The notes: generated from the letters alone by a model not told the origin. DNA of 64,000 nt from Hoeflea prorocentri (GCF_027944115.1 NZ_JAPJZI010000001.1:3844001-3908000); one strand, 5' to 3'. Counted from the first letter of the stretch, positions 37,291 to 47,432 are shown. Translations and numbers: made by a program.

Positions 37291-37818
37291 CTAGTTGGTC
37301 TTTTTTCCGTGATGCATCTTGCCATGATCCATGGCTTTGGTTCCGGCCGGCTTGACCGGTAGCGTGAGCTCCACGTCGCCGGCCTTCTCGAAGGTCAGGA
37401 CCACCGGCACCACCTCGCCTTCCTTGAAGGGCTCCGGCACCGCCATGAACATCAGGTGATAACCGCCGGGCTTCAGCTCAACGGTCTCGCCGGCCGGGAT
37501 GACAAGGCCGTCCGGCAGCGCCCGCATCTTCATCACATCGTCGACGATTGCCATTTCGTGGATTTCGGTTTTGTCGGTCCGGGGTGTCGTGACAGCGACC
37601 AGCCTGTCATCCTGCCCACCCTTGTTTTCAACGATCAGGAAGCCGCCGCCGACCTTCTGTCCCGAAAGCATGGCACGGGTCCAGGGCGCCGAGATGTGCA
37701 GGTCGCCGACCATGGCCATGGCCGGCTTCATTTCCATCTTGTCATCGGCAAGAACAGGGCTGGCGGCAAGTACGGCTGCACCGAGGGCAGCGGCGAGAAG
37801 TGTTTTGAGAATACGCAT
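37291..37818 (-). CDS. Periplasmic copper chaperone PCu(A)C
   Basis: 175 aa. A Sec signal peptide ends near PVLADD. The mature domain has the Cu(I)-binding pattern of the family: EIHEM, a methionine about 10 residues on, and GGYHLMFM. An extra His/Met-rich tail (MDHGKMHHGKK) could be a second copper site. It is thought to deliver copper to cytochrome oxidase. It lies 50 nt downstream of a DUF2946-like gene, a usual pairing. Confidence 0.92.
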   Translation of the reverse strand: MRILKTLLAAALGAAVLAASPVLADDKMEMKPAMAMVGDLHISAPWTRAMLSGQKVGGGFLIVENKGGQDDRLVAVTTPRTDKTEIHEMAIVDDVMKMRALPDGLVIPAGETVELKPGGYHLMFMAVPEPFKEGEVVPVVLTFEKAGDVELTLPVKPAGTKAMDHGKMHHGKKTN

Positions 37819-37868
37819 GAAAATCTCCGTTACGTCAGATCAATGTGCACCCAAAGCGGTGCGTTTCT

Positions 37869-38273
37869 TCAAGACCAGATGGAGAGCGGAGGACCTCTTA
37901 TCGTGCGCAGCGCACTGCGCGTTGAGCTGATGTTGAGTTCTTCATGTGCCGCGACGCGCCAGGTGAGAAGTGCACGAGCGCCAATCAGCGGCGGCGTCTC
38001 GGACGGATGAAGCGCCTTGACGTTCTTTTGCCCTGCAGACTGCCCACAGGCGACCAGGCAGGGACAGTTTTCGTGACCGCCACCCGGCTGGCCGGGCTCC
38101 GGAACGGCGCCGTTCGTGGTGCAGATGACGAGAGAAAGACCGTTTTGCTGGGCGCGCAGTTCGGAGACTGGCTGCAGCAACAACGCGCCAAGCACCATGA
38201 CGCACAAAACGGCGAAATACGCCCCTTCCGCACGTAGGCAAGCCATCAGTGACTTTTGGCGCGACCCGGTCAT
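37869..38273 (-). CDS. DUF2946-like small membrane protein
   Basis: 134 aa. One hydrophobic helix (YFAVLCVMVLGALLL) is followed by a cysteine-rich exported part: VICTTNG and CPCLVACGQ. The pattern resembles DUF2946/copper-associated proteins that sit beside PCu(A)C. ATG 38273 is chosen; the open frame upstream runs into the LOG gene. Function unknown, with a copper-handling role inferred from the neighbour. Confidence 0.7.
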   Translation of the reverse strand: MTGSRQKSLMACLRAEGAYFAVLCVMVLGALLLQPVSELRAQQNGLSLVICTTNGAVPEPGQPGGGHENCPCLVACGQSAGQKNVKALHPSETPPLIGARALLTWRVAAHEELNISSTRSALRTIRGPPLSIWS

Positions 38274-38350
38274 GGCGCCTGTATAGCGCGCCAGTGCAGG
38301 CGCGTAAAAGGACAAATTGCAGCAGGCCGCCAGGCGCAATCGCGCCGGAC

Positions 38351-39193
38351 CTAAAGCCCGTAGTGCCCCGCGATGATGTCCCAGGCCTCGTCCGCCGTTT
38401 CTACAAACTGGATGAGATCGAGATCGTCGGGCGAGATGGTGCCGAAATCGGCCAACTCCTGGAAATTGATGACCTTGTTCCAGAACTCCGCGCCAAAGAG
38501 GATGAACGGCACCCGCTCCATGCGACCGGTCTGGATCAGGGTGAGCGACTCGAACAGTTCGTCCATCGTGCCGAAGCCGCCCGGAAACACGGTGATCGCC
38601 TTGGCGCGCATCAGGAAATGCATCTTGCGGATAGCGAAATAGTGAAAGTTGAAGCACAGCTCCGGCGACACATATTCGTTCGGCGCCTGCTCGTGCGGCA
38701 GGATGATGTTAAGACCGATCGATGCGGCGGATTCCTCCGAAGCGCCGCGGTTTCCTGCTTCCATGACGCCGGGTCCGCCACCGGTCACAACAACGAATTC
38801 CCGGTTGTAGCTCTCCATCGAATGACGTGAGCAGATCTGAGCGAAACGGCGCGCTTCCTCATAGTATTTGGAGGCCGCCGACAGGTTCTTCTTCTGCGTC
38901 TCGTTGCGCGCGGCCCAGGGATCCGTGCCGGGCTCAGGGATACGGGCACCACCGAACATGACGACGGTGGAGCGGATGCCGCGCTCGCTCAGGAGAATTT
39001 CCGGCTTGAGAAGTTCAAGCTGAAGGCGAACCGGACGCAAATCCTCGCGGCACATGAAATCGTCATCGGCAAAGGCGAGCCGATAGGCCGGCGCTTCGGT
39101 TTGCGGCGTCCGCGGCACCTCTGCCGCGCGCATCCTGTCTGTTCGGTTATCGAACAGCGGATCCCAGACATCATCCTTGCGTTTTGCGACCAT
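38351..39193 (-). CDS. LOG family protein (TIGR00730-like)
   Basis: 280 aa. The Rossmann-like nucleotide-binding motifs are VVVTGGGPGVMEAGNRGA and PGGFGTMDELFE, the signature of cytokinin-riboside-monophosphate phosphoribohydrolases and bacterial nucleotide 5'-monophosphate nucleosidases. An N-terminal extension of about 80 residues precedes the core. ATG 39193 is preferred over earlier in-frame codons, which lack coding character. Confidence 0.85.
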   Translation of the reverse strand: MVAKRKDDVWDPLFDNRTDRMRAAEVPRTPQTEAPAYRLAFADDDFMCREDLRPVRLQLELLKPEILLSERGIRSTVVMFGGARIPEPGTDPWAARNETQKKNLSAASKYYEEARRFAQICSRHSMESYNREFVVVTGGGPGVMEAGNRGASEESAASIGLNIILPHEQAPNEYVSPELCFNFHYFAIRKMHFLMRAKAITVFPGGFGTMDELFESLTLIQTGRMERVPFILFGAEFWNKVINFQELADFGTISPDDLDLIQFVETADEAWDIIAGHYGL

Positions 39194-39432
39194 GACTACA
39201 CTTTCACTCCACTTGAGGGCATTTGCCGCCCCTTTGTACCGATTGACGGCCCGCCCTTCCTCGCTTAGAGCAAGAGCCGGCAGGCAAATTGCCCTTGCTG
39301 ACCACTGCAACGCCGCAGATGCAGACGCAAACTCGGCGCAGTACCACAGAATATGACATTGCCGGGAGGCAACAATGGCTGCCCCCTACACTAAAGCGTG
39401 ACCGTTAAAGAATAACTCCAAGGACATAGGCC

Positions 39433-40290
39433 ATGAACAAACCCGACCTCGCAGAGCTGGAATCCGTCATCGACGCCGCCTTCGACGACCGCGACAATGT
39501 GGATACCGCAACGCGCGGCCAAATCCGCGAGGCCGTCGATGAAGCCCTGAACCTTCTCGACCACGGCGAAGGCAGGGTGGCTGAAAAGGGCGCGGACGGC
39601 AATTGGAAGGTAAATCAATGGTTAAAAAAGGCCGTTCTTCTTTCGTTCCGCCTCAATCCGATGACTGTTATCAAGGGCGGCCCGAATGAAGCTAGCTGGT
39701 GGGACAAGGTCCCGTCCAAGTTTGACGGCTGGAGCGCCCACGAGTTCGAGAGGGCCGGTTTTCGCGCGGTGCCGAACTGCACGGTCCGCCGGTCGGCCTA
39801 TATCGCCCCGAACGTCGTTTTGATGCCGTCCTTCGTCAATCTCGGCGCCTATGTCGATGAAGGCACCATGGTCGACACATGGGCAACCGTCGGGTCCTGC
39901 GCACAGATCGGCAAGAATGTGCATCTGTCTGGCGGCGTTGGCATCGGCGGTGTCCTGGAGCCCCTGCAGGCCGGACCGGTGGTCATTGAGGACAATTGTT
40001 TCATCGGCGCGCGCTCCGAGGTAGTTGAAGGCTGTATCGTGCGCGAAGGGTCCGTCCTCGGCATGGGTGTCTATATCGGCCAGTCGACCAAGATCGTCGA
40101 CCGTGAGAGCGGCGAGGTGTTTTACGGCGAGGTTCCGCCCTACTCCGTTGTTGTCGCCGGCTCCATGCCCGGAAGCAAGCCGATGGGCAACGGCAATGCG
40201 GCGCCGCATCTTTACTGTGCGGTCATCGTCAAACGCGTCGACGAAAAGACGCGCTCCAAGACTGCCATCAACGATTTGCTGAGAGACTAA
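39433..40290 (+). CDS. dapD: Tetrahydrodipicolinate N-succinyltransferase
   Basis: 285 aa. Transfers succinyl from succinyl-CoA in the succinylase branch of lysine and meso-diaminopimelate synthesis. It has an N-terminal helical domain, then a left-handed beta helix of hexapeptide repeats (from [23 protein letters not shown] to [11 protein letters not shown]), and the family ending [10 protein letters not shown]. dapE follows about 500 nt downstream, with one small gene in between. Confidence 0.96.
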   Translation: MNKPDLAELESVIDAAFDDRDNVDTATRGQIREAVDEALNLLDHGEGRVAEKGADGNWKVNQWLKKAVLLSFRLNPMTVIKGGPNEASWWDKVPSKFDGWSAHEFERAGFRAVPNCTVRRSAYIAPNVVLMPSFVNLGAYVDEGTMVDTWATVGSCAQIGKNVHLSGGVGIGGVLEPLQAGPVVIEDNCFIGARSEVVEGCIVREGSVLGMGVYIGQSTKIVDRESGEVFYGEVPPYSVVVAGSMPGSKPMGNGNAAPHLYCAVIVKRVDEKTRSKTAINDLLRD

Positions 40291-40305
40291 TCCTGTTTGA
40301 GGCCA

Positions 40306-40707
40306 ATGGGCGAAGAAACACCGGCTCCACCGAAACGACATACTCCGGCCATGGGCTGGTTCTTCTTCAGCCCGTCCGGCCGCATCGACCGGCTGCCTTA
40401 CATTCTCGGTCTTTTGTTCCTGACCGCCGTGAACGGCTTTCTGCTGAGCCGCCTTGCGGCCGTTCCGGAGGACAGCACGGAGTTTGTCTTCTGGAGCTTC
40501 GTGGGCTTCACCACCGCTCTCGGCTCCATCTGGTCCGCCATTGCCATTGCGGTGAAGCGGTTGCACGACATGAATGTGCCGGGCGCGGTCGCCGTGTGCC
40601 TCTTTATCGCGCCGATTGCCTTCCTGACCGTTCTTGTCCTGTGCTTGTGGCCGGGAAGCAGCGGGCCGAACCGTTTCGGTGAACACCGAAACCGTCCAAA
40701 ACCCTAG
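40306..40707 (+). CDS. DUF805 membrane protein
   Basis: 133 aa. It has the DUF805 start WFFFSPSGRIDRLPY and the motif VKRLHDMN, with three or four hydrophobic helices and the ending WPGSSGPNRFGE. TGAGG lies about 4 nt before the ATG. Function unknown. The position between dapD and dapE suggests the same transcript. Confidence 0.85.
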   Translation: MGEETPAPPKRHTPAMGWFFFSPSGRIDRLPYILGLLFLTAVNGFLLSRLAAVPEDSTEFVFWSFVGFTTALGSIWSAIAIAVKRLHDMNVPGAVAVCLFIAPIAFLTVLVLCLWPGSSGPNRFGEHRNRPKP

Positions 40708-40803
40708 TTGCGGCAATCGAGACGATGGCACTTTTCAATTTGTGAAGCGGTTGGGTTCCTCCATGCTTCCATTTGAGCCGGATACGCTCTAGAGCATTGC
40801 ATC

Positions 40804-41982
40804 ATGACCGATCCGATCGCAAATCTGACTGCCCTTATACGCTGCGCCTCCGTGACGCCTGCCGATAACGGTGCGCTGAGCGCGCTGGAAGCGATGCTTG
40901 AGCCGCTTGGGTTTACCGTCGACCAGGTCGCGTTTGAGGCGGCGGGCACGCCGACCATCAACAATCTTTACGCGCGCCTCGGCTCCGACGGACCGCATCT
41001 CATGTTTGCCGGCCACACCGATGTCGTTCCGCCGGGCAATGAGGCCGACTGGTCGCATCCGCCCTTTGATGCGGCCATTGACGATGGCATGCTCTTCGGC
41101 CGCGGCGCGGTCGATATGAAGGGCGGCATCGCCTGTTTCGTTGCGGCCATCGCGCGCCATATCTCCGCTCATGGATCGCCCCCCGGCTCCATCTCGCTGC
41201 TGATCACGGGCGATGAGGAAGGCCCGGCGATCAACGGTACGACCAAGGTGCTTGCCTGGGCTGCCGACCGCGGTGAGAAATGGGATGGCTGCATCGTCGG
41301 TGAGCCGACGAACCCCAACGCCCTAGGCGATATGATCAAGATCGGCCGCCGGGGCTCGCTCAGCGGTACGCTGACTGTGAGCGGCGTACAGGGCCATGCG
41401 GCCTATCCGCATTTGGCCGACAATCCGGTCAGGGCGCTCCTGCCAATGCTGGAAAGCCTGATCAGCCCGCCATTCGACGAGGGGACGGACGCATTTCCGG
41501 CGACAAATCTCGAACTGACGACGGTCGATGTCGGCAATCCGGCGAGAAACGTCATTCCTGCGCAAGCCTCAGCCGCCTTCAATGTGCGTTTCAACGACAC
41601 CTGGTCGACCGAAAGTCTCAAGGCGGAGATCGAACAACGGCTGGAGAGCGCTGCGGCCGACACGCGCTTCCGACCCGGGCGGAACAAGGCGGATTACGAG
41701 CTTTCGTGGCGCGACCCGGCCTCACCGGTGTTTTTGACCCGGGACGAACAGCTCATTGAAACCCTTGCCGGCGCGGTCGAGGCCAGAACCGGCAAGTGGC
41801 CCGAGCTTTCAACGACCGGCGGCACCTCGGACGCCCGCTTCATCAAGGATTATTGCCCGGTCGTCGAATTCGGATTGGTCGGCCAGACCATGCATATGGT
41901 GGATGAGCGCACTGCCCTCACCGATCTGGAAAACCTGACCGGCATCTATGAGGAGTTCCTGCAACGCTGGTTTGCCCCGTGA
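40804..41982 (+). CDS. dapE: Succinyl-diaminopimelate desuccinylase
   Basis: 392 aa di-zinc M20 amidohydrolase that yields LL-diaminopimelate. Metal ligands are seen in [23 protein letters not shown] and [12 protein letters not shown], and in the C-terminal HMVDE. The GTG of the next gene overlaps its stop by 4 nt. Confidence 0.96.
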   Translation: MTDPIANLTALIRCASVTPADNGALSALEAMLEPLGFTVDQVAFEAAGTPTINNLYARLGSDGPHLMFAGHTDVVPPGNEADWSHPPFDAAIDDGMLFGRGAVDMKGGIACFVAAIARHISAHGSPPGSISLLITGDEEGPAINGTTKVLAWAADRGEKWDGCIVGEPTNPNALGDMIKIGRRGSLSGTLTVSGVQGHAAYPHLADNPVRALLPMLESLISPPFDEGTDAFPATNLELTTVDVGNPARNVIPAQASAAFNVRFNDTWSTESLKAEIEQRLESAAADTRFRPGRNKADYELSWRDPASPVFLTRDEQLIETLAGAVEARTGKWPELSTTGGTSDARFIKDYCPVVEFGLVGQTMHMVDERTALTDLENLTGIYEEFLQRWFAP

Positions 41983-42548
41983 CGGCACCTTCACTCAACC
42001 AGGTGTCTGCCTACATGACGGGCATCGTCAGGATGGTCCGGAACGAGCCGGACGGCCTGAACTATCTTGATCTTTCCACACGCGGTTTCTGGCAGTCATT
42101 CTGGTCCTATGCCTTTTCGCTGCCGGCTTACATCGCTCTCTGGCTTTCCAACCGCGCCGCGCAGCTTGCCGCAACGCCTGATAGTGACCTTGGGACCGGT
42201 CTTTTCCTCAGAGCGGCGCTGACGGATGCGACGGGTATCGCCGTTGGCATCTGCGCCGTGGCTGTCGTCGCCCGGCCGATGGGTATTGCCGATCGTTTCG
42301 TGCATCTCATTGTTTCGACAAACTGGCTGTCCCTGCCGCTCGTCTATGCCACCGCGATGACTACCCTGCTGACCATCGGAACAGGCGGTGAAAGCGGAGC
42401 TTTTCTGCAGCTCATCATCTTCCTGGCAGCGCTGACGATAAGCTGGCGGGTGATTCGGGTCGCGCTCGGCGGCGACGGGCTTATGGCCTTCGGCCTGCTC
42501 GTGCTGATGCAACTTGTTTTCGCCCTTACGAAGGTCGTTCTTGGCTAG
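41979..42548 (+). CDS. Conserved membrane protein, function unknown
   Basis: 189 aa with about five hydrophobic segments, starting at a GTG that overlaps the dapE stop (GTGA). An N-terminal amphipathic part ([17 protein letters not shown]) precedes the membrane region. The layout resembles small Yip1-like proteins of rhizobia. The overlap with dapE implies co-translation. I assign no function. Confidence 0.7.
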   Translation: MTAPSLNQVSAYMTGIVRMVRNEPDGLNYLDLSTRGFWQSFWSYAFSLPAYIALWLSNRAAQLAATPDSDLGTGLFLRAALTDATGIAVGICAVAVVARPMGIADRFVHLIVSTNWLSLPLVYATAMTTLLTIGTGGESGAFLQLIIFLAALTISWRVIRVALGGDGLMAFGLLVLMQLVFALTKVVLG

Positions 42549-42553
42549 GACGC

Positions 42554-42880
42554 TCAAGCGTCCCTCATATCGCGCCGGGCGCTGAGGATTGCCCTCAATT
42601 CACCGGCCTTTTCATCAAGGTCAGCCAGGTCAGCCACCTTGAAGGATCGCGCTTCCCTGCCGTCGCCGACACGGTTGGGAAACATGCCCGCAATCTCCGC
42701 ACCCTTGTGGAACATCAGGCTGGCATGCTTCTTCGCCCTGGGAAAAAAGCCCGCTCGGAATTTCTGCTCATAGCGTCACTCCAGCACTGGTTCCGGCTGA
42801 TCCTTATAATCTTCGGCAAAGCAGGCTGTCATCGCCGGGACGCCGGCAAAATCGTCCCACTACCCAAACGGAACTGGCAT
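42554..42880 (-). pseudogene. Decayed small gene with two in-frame stops
   Basis: From an ATG at 42880 the minus strand encodes 109 codons that read as coherent protein (WDDFAGVPAMTACFAEDYK, then RYEQKFRAGFFPRAKKHAS, ending in an acidic/basic helix RAILSARRDMRDA). The frame is broken by TAG at codon 7 (42860-42862) and TGA at codon 35 (42776-42778). The C-terminal half faintly resembles DUF1801. No usable start lies between the second stop and an internal methionine. Confidence 0.45.
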
Positions 42881-42924
42881 GTTGGGGCGTCTGCGTCTAA
42901 AACCCTTGCGGCGAGGACTAGCAG

Positions 42925-44418
42925 ATGGCCGACGACGGCATATTGGACGTTCTGATCATCGGCGCCGGATTTTCCGGTGTGTGCGCGGCTATCAAGCTCA
43001 AACAGGCCGGCATCAAGGACTTTCGTATCTACGACAAGGCCGGCGGAATCGGCGGTACATGGTGGAATAATACCTATCCTGGCGCGGCCTGCGATATCCC
43101 TTCGCATTTTTATTGCTTCTCCTTCGAACCCAATGCGAACTGGTCGCGGCTTTATTCTCCGCAAGAAGAGATCCAGGCCTATATCGAGTATTGCGTCGAC
43201 AAATACGGTCTGCGTTCGCACCTCAATCTGCGCCGCGAGATTGTCTCGCTGACGTTCGATGATGCCTCCGGCACATGGACCACCCTCATGAAGGATGGCG
43301 AGCGCGTCCGAAGCCGTTTTGTGATCAACGGGTCCGGCGCGCTGCACAAACCATCGACGCCCGCATTCAAAGGTGCGGAGCGTTACAGCGGCATATCCAT
43401 GCATACGGCCGAGTGGGACAAGAGTTTTGAACCGTCGGACAAGACCATCGCGGTGATCGGCAGCGCAGCCAGCGCCATTCAGGTCATTCCGGCGATCGCC
43501 GAACAGGCGAAACATATCTGCCTTTACCAGCGCACCCCCAACTATATCCTGCCACGCAATGATTTTGCCTATTCGGAGACATGGAAAAAGAGGTTCCGCC
43601 GGTTCCCCCTGCTTGCCCGCCTGCACCGGCTGATGATCTTTTATTATCTGGAGCTGAAAGTCTTTCCGGTGATCACGCGCAGCGCCTACCGCGCCAAACG
43701 GGCCGAGGACGCCAAGCGCTACATCAAGGTCATGACGCGCGGCCGCAGGGTGCGCGAGAAGATGGTGCCGGACTACGAGATGGGTTGCAAACGCATCCTG
43801 ATATCCGACGACTTCTTCGACGCGCTGAACCGGGACAATGTTGAACTGGTCTCCGAGCCAATCGGGGAAATCACCGAAAAGGGCATTGTCAGCGCATCAG
43901 AAGAAAGACTGTTCGACGCCATCATCTATGCAACCGGGTTCGACCTCGAAGGACACATGCTCGGCATTGAGGTCACCGGAGAGCAGGGACAGACGCTGAA
44001 GGAAGCCTGGGAGAACGGGGCGCAGGCCTACAAAGGCGTGATGATCCCGGGCTTTCCGAACTATTTCCTGACGACCGGGCCCAATACGGGCGTCGGAACA
44101 ACATCCGTCGTGTTCATGATCGAACAGACAATCGGCTGGATCATGAAGTGTCTGCGCAAGGCGGGCCGCGACCGGATCGTCAGCGTGACCGAAGAGGCCA
44201 GCGAGGCCTACAATCGCGATTTACAGGCCGACTTCCCGGATACGGTCTGGACCTCGGGGTGCCAAAGCTGGTACCGCAACGCCGAAGGCCGAATGGAAAT
44301 TCTGTACCCCCACGATGCACGCACGTTCCGCAGGCAGATGAAACGCATTGATCCGCGCCATATCAAAATGCGCCGCGCCGCAAAAACGGCCACACCTCAA
44401 CGGCAGGCTGCGCAATGA
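42925..44418 (+). CDS. Flavin-containing (Baeyer-Villiger-type) monooxygenase
   Basis: 497 aa. The FAD-binding motif GAGFSG is near the N-terminus, with GGTWWNNTYPGAACDIPSH after it. The Baeyer-Villiger fingerprint FxGxxxHTxxW appears with slightly longer spacing as FKGAERYSGISMHTAEW, and the NADPH motif is VIGSAASAIQ. The C-terminal YATGFD is conserved. Such enzymes insert oxygen next to a ketone to make an ester or lactone. The stop overlaps the start of an esterase-like gene (ATGA). Confidence 0.87.
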   Translation: MADDGILDVLIIGAGFSGVCAAIKLKQAGIKDFRIYDKAGGIGGTWWNNTYPGAACDIPSHFYCFSFEPNANWSRLYSPQEEIQAYIEYCVDKYGLRSHLNLRREIVSLTFDDASGTWTTLMKDGERVRSRFVINGSGALHKPSTPAFKGAERYSGISMHTAEWDKSFEPSDKTIAVIGSAASAIQVIPAIAEQAKHICLYQRTPNYILPRNDFAYSETWKKRFRRFPLLARLHRLMIFYYLELKVFPVITRSAYRAKRAEDAKRYIKVMTRGRRVREKMVPDYEMGCKRILISDDFFDALNRDNVELVSEPIGEITEKGIVSASEERLFDAIIYATGFDLEGHMLGIEVTGEQGQTLKEAWENGAQAYKGVMIPGFPNYFLTTGPNTGVGTTSVVFMIEQTIGWIMKCLRKAGRDRIVSVTEEASEAYNRDLQADFPDTVWTSGCQSWYRNAEGRMEILYPHDARTFRRQMKRIDPRHIKMRRAAKTATPQRQAAQ

Positions 44419-45599
44419 ACATTGAGCGGTCCGTCAGCCACGGCGCGCGGATCGAGGGAATCTGCGACGAGCGGTTTGCGCCGGTGCTTGACGCATTCAC
44501 GGAAAATTTCGAGCGCCGGGACGAGGTCGGCGCCAGCCTCTGTGTGAACATCGACGGACAAACGACCGTCGATCTTTGGGGCGGTTATCGCGATATCGAT
44601 CGCCAACAGCCGTGGAACCGCGAGACTGTCGGCATCGTCTATTCCTGCACCAAGGCGGCAACGGCGCTATGCGCCCAAAGGCTTGTCGACCAGGGTCTTC
44701 TCGATCTTGATCGGACCGTTGCGCATTACTGGCCGGATTTTGCCGGAGACGGCAGGGAAGCGGCCATCGTCCGCATGGCGCTCAATCACACGCTGGGCCT
44801 TCCGGCGGTGCGCGAACCGGTCAAGAAGGGCGGCTTTTACGACCCGGATTACATGATCGCGCGCCTCGCCGACGAGGTTCTGTTCTGGCAGCCGGGCGAA
44901 AAAGTCGGCTATCACATGTTCACATTCGGATGGATTATCGGCGAGCTTGTCAGGAGGGTTTCGGGCAAATCCCTTGGCCGGTATTTTCAGGACGAGATTG
45001 CGGGCCCTCTGGAGCTGGATTTCTGGATCGGCTTGCCGCCTGACCGTAAGCCGGAGATCGCTCCGATCATTCCGTTCAAACCCGGGCCGGATACGGAACT
45101 GACCAGTTTCATGAAAGCCCTGATCGGCAACCGGGATTCCACCTCGTTTCTGGCCTATCTCAACACCGGGCGCTTCAACGCCAACAGTCCCGATGCACAT
45201 GCGGCCGAGATCGGAGCCGCCGGCGGCATTGCCAATGCCCGGGCGCTGGCCGCCATGTATGCACCCCTCGTCAACGGCGGGTCCCTGCTGTCGACCGAGC
45301 GCATAACAGACATGGCGCGACTTTCTTCCGAAACGCACAATGACGAGACATTGCTCATCCCGACCCGGTTCGGCCAGGGCTTCATGCTTTCCATGGACAA
45401 TCACGGCCTGCCGGAGGGAAGCTCAGCCATCATCGGTCCGAACGCCTTCGGGCATGTCGGAATGGGCGGCAGTATCGGTTTCGGCGACCCGGAAAACAGG
45501 CTCGCCTTCGGTTACACGATGAACAGGCTCGGCGGCGGTATCCTGCTCAATGAGCGGGGCCAGAGCCTCATCGATGCCGCCTATCGGTGTCTGGGCTAG
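44415..45599 (+). CDS. Serine hydrolase of the beta-lactamase family (EstB-like esterase)
   Basis: 394 aa. The SxxK nucleophile is SCTK (about residue 77). A tyrosine in GYHMFTFGW and the later HVGMGGS correspond to the second and third class C motifs. There is no signal peptide, so an intracellular esterase is more likely than a beta-lactamase or PBP. It overlaps the monooxygenase gene by 4 nt. The stop codon lies within a palindrome TGGGCTAGCCCA. Confidence 0.83.
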   Translation: MNIERSVSHGARIEGICDERFAPVLDAFTENFERRDEVGASLCVNIDGQTTVDLWGGYRDIDRQQPWNRETVGIVYSCTKAATALCAQRLVDQGLLDLDRTVAHYWPDFAGDGREAAIVRMALNHTLGLPAVREPVKKGGFYDPDYMIARLADEVLFWQPGEKVGYHMFTFGWIIGELVRRVSGKSLGRYFQDEIAGPLELDFWIGLPPDRKPEIAPIIPFKPGPDTELTSFMKALIGNRDSTSFLAYLNTGRFNANSPDAHAAEIGAAGGIANARALAAMYAPLVNGGSLLSTERITDMARLSSETHNDETLLIPTRFGQGFMLSMDNHGLPEGSSAIIGPNAFGHVGMGGSIGFGDPENRLAFGYTMNRLGGGILLNERGQSLIDAAYRCLG

Positions 45600-45660
45600 C
45601 CCATGCACAGTTCGGTACAAAAGCACCCCAACCTGATCAAAACCTGGAAACAGCAACATC

Positions 45661-46605
45661 ATGGATGACACGATCCGCATCATCGGGGCTTCGTCCCACC
45701 CGGCGCTGACCGCCAAAATCTGCGACTGTATCGGCGTCAAACCCACCGCGACCGAGGTCGTTCGCTTCTCGAACGAGAACATCATGGTCAAGATCGAGGA
45801 GAATGTGCGGGAAACCGATGCCTTTGTCATTCAGACGGCCAATACACCGGTTTCAGAAGGCATCATGGAATTGCTGATTACGATCGATGCGCTCAAACAC
45901 GCCTCGGCCAAGCGCATCACGGCTGTCATCCCCTATTTTCCCTATGCGCGGTCGGACAAGAAGGATCAGCCGCGCATCTCGATCACGGCAAGGCTGATGG
46001 CCGATCTGCTTGAAACGGCCGGTGCGGACCGCATCCTCAGCATGGATTTCCACTCTCCGCAGGTGCAGGGCTTTTTCCGCATCCCGACCGATCAGCTCAA
46101 GGCCGCGCCGCTGCTGTGCGATTACCTGAAACAGAACCGGGATCTTTCCAACTATGTGCTGGTGGCCGGCGATGTCGGCGAGGCGAAGGAGATCGGCTCC
46201 TACGCAAACCGGCTGGGCCTGCCGATCGCGATCGTCGACAAGCGCCGGGACGGCAATGATGAGAAGGCGCGCGCCGTTTCGATCATCGGCGAGGTCGCGG
46301 GCAAACACGCGCTGATCGTCGACGATGAGGTCGCCAGCGGCGGCACGCTGATGGAGGCTGCCGACTTTGTGATGCAGCAGGGCGCGCTCTCGGTTGAGGC
46401 CACCGCCGTGCACGGTGTTTTATCCGGTCAATCGGTTGAGAGGATCAAGGCCTCTTCACTGAAGTCCCTTGTCATCTCCGATACGATCCCGCTGTCGCAG
46501 GGAAAGCAGATCGACAAGATCGAAGTCTGCTCCGTCTCAAGGCTCTTTGCCGACGCCATCAAGGCCATTCACAGCGGCCAGAGCATTTCCTCGCTGTTTT
46601 TGTAG
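45661..46605 (+). CDS. prs: Ribose-phosphate pyrophosphokinase
   Basis: 314 aa. Makes PRPP from ribose 5-phosphate and ATP for nucleotide, histidine and tryptophan synthesis. Landmarks are VIPYFPYARSDKKDQPR (ATP loop), MDFHSPQVQGFF and the PRPP loop ALIVDDEVASGGT. The sequence is somewhat divergent from the main E. coli type but full length. Confidence 0.93.
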   Translation: MDDTIRIIGASSHPALTAKICDCIGVKPTATEVVRFSNENIMVKIEENVRETDAFVIQTANTPVSEGIMELLITIDALKHASAKRITAVIPYFPYARSDKKDQPRISITARLMADLLETAGADRILSMDFHSPQVQGFFRIPTDQLKAAPLLCDYLKQNRDLSNYVLVAGDVGEAKEIGSYANRLGLPIAIVDKRRDGNDEKARAVSIIGEVAGKHALIVDDEVASGGTLMEAADFVMQQGALSVEATAVHGVLSGQSVERIKASSLKSLVISDTIPLSQGKQIDKIEVCSVSRLFADAIKAIHSGQSISSLFL

Positions 46606-46669
46606 CGCCAGACGGCAATTCACAAATGCCCAGTTACAGATTTACGTGCCGTTCGGAGAATTTGCGCCG

Positions 46670-47209
46670 TTAAGGGCTGTCTGTAGGCGGCGGGTCCAGC
46701 ATATCCTCGAAGAACCAGGCTGCCAGCTCATTTCGGCTTGCGACTCCGGCTTTTCTGTAGACGCTGGAGGCCTGCTGCCGAACGGTCTTTTCACGCGTTT
46801 CCCGAAGTTCGGCGATTTCGCGAAATGACAATCCCTTCAGCAGCATGATGACAACCTCCTGCTCGCTGCCCGTAAGGCGCCAGGCATCAAACTGCTTTTG
46901 CATGACAGCACGGTACTGGCTGGCAAGGTATTGCGACCGGGGATCGAGTTGAGCAAGGCGTCCACGTGCCTTGTCCAATTGATTCTGCAAGTTGCCGAGC
47001 GCGCGATGCTGAGCACGGTATTCGAAACTGAAAACAGTTAAAACGATCAGGCTAAGGACGAACCTGAACACGTCATCGGCCATCGATCCAAGCGTCTCAC
47101 CGGCTGCAAACTCGGATATGATCTCAAACGCGCTAATGCAGAAGATGATCAGCACAAAAGCCGCAAACACCGCCCGCCAGTGGGGACTTTGTCCCGTCGC
47201 ATCAATCAT
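46670..47209 (-). CDS. Membrane-anchored LuxR-type transcriptional regulator
   Basis: 179 aa. Two hydrophobic helices (about residues 12-30 and 45-62) are followed by a coiled linker and a C-terminal LuxR/GerE HTH: LTGSEQEVVIMLLKGLSFREIAELRETREKTVRQQASSVYRKAGV is the relevant stretch in two parts. There is no receiver or autoinducer domain, so the sensing must occur in or near the membrane. The gene is divergent from the multicopper oxidase, with a perfect 18-bp palindrome between them. Confidence 0.82.
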   Translation of the reverse strand: MIDATGQSPHWRAVFAAFVLIIFCISAFEIISEFAAGETLGSMADDVFRFVLSLIVLTVFSFEYRAQHRALGNLQNQLDKARGRLAQLDPRSQYLASQYRAVMQKQFDAWRLTGSEQEVVIMLLKGLSFREIAELRETREKTVRQQASSVYRKAGVASRNELAAWFFEDMLDPPPTDSP

Positions 47210-47300
47210 GGCGCATTATCCAATCCTTGTCTCAAACAGCGTTCCGCCAACCGGTCGACCGGCCTGAGTTGACCTTATGCCTGATGTGTGAGGCTGGTCG

Positions 47301-47318
47301 ATCGGACAAGTGTCCGAT
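47301..47318. promoter_or_regulatory. Perfect 18-bp palindrome between regulator and multicopper oxidase
   Basis: ATCGGACA-AG-TGTCCGAT has 8-bp arms and a 2-bp centre. It lies 92 nt upstream of the LuxR-type gene start and 115 nt upstream of the oxidase start. Symmetry and position fit an operator shared by the two divergent genes. That the adjacent regulator binds it is inferred. Confidence 0.55.
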
Positions 47319-47432
47319 GGACGGCTGTGATGACGTTCGCCAATCACTGTTGTCACACGGATCATCACCCCGGTGACCGGAAATGACAACTCGGGCGCTG
47401 ATTTTCAACGTTCCCTCTGGCAGGAGATCTCC

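Noticed and set aside
42829-43626. 265-codon minus-strand frame opposite the monooxygenase start
   Set aside because: It is antisense to the FAD-binding domain and in a different frame from the decayed small gene next to it.
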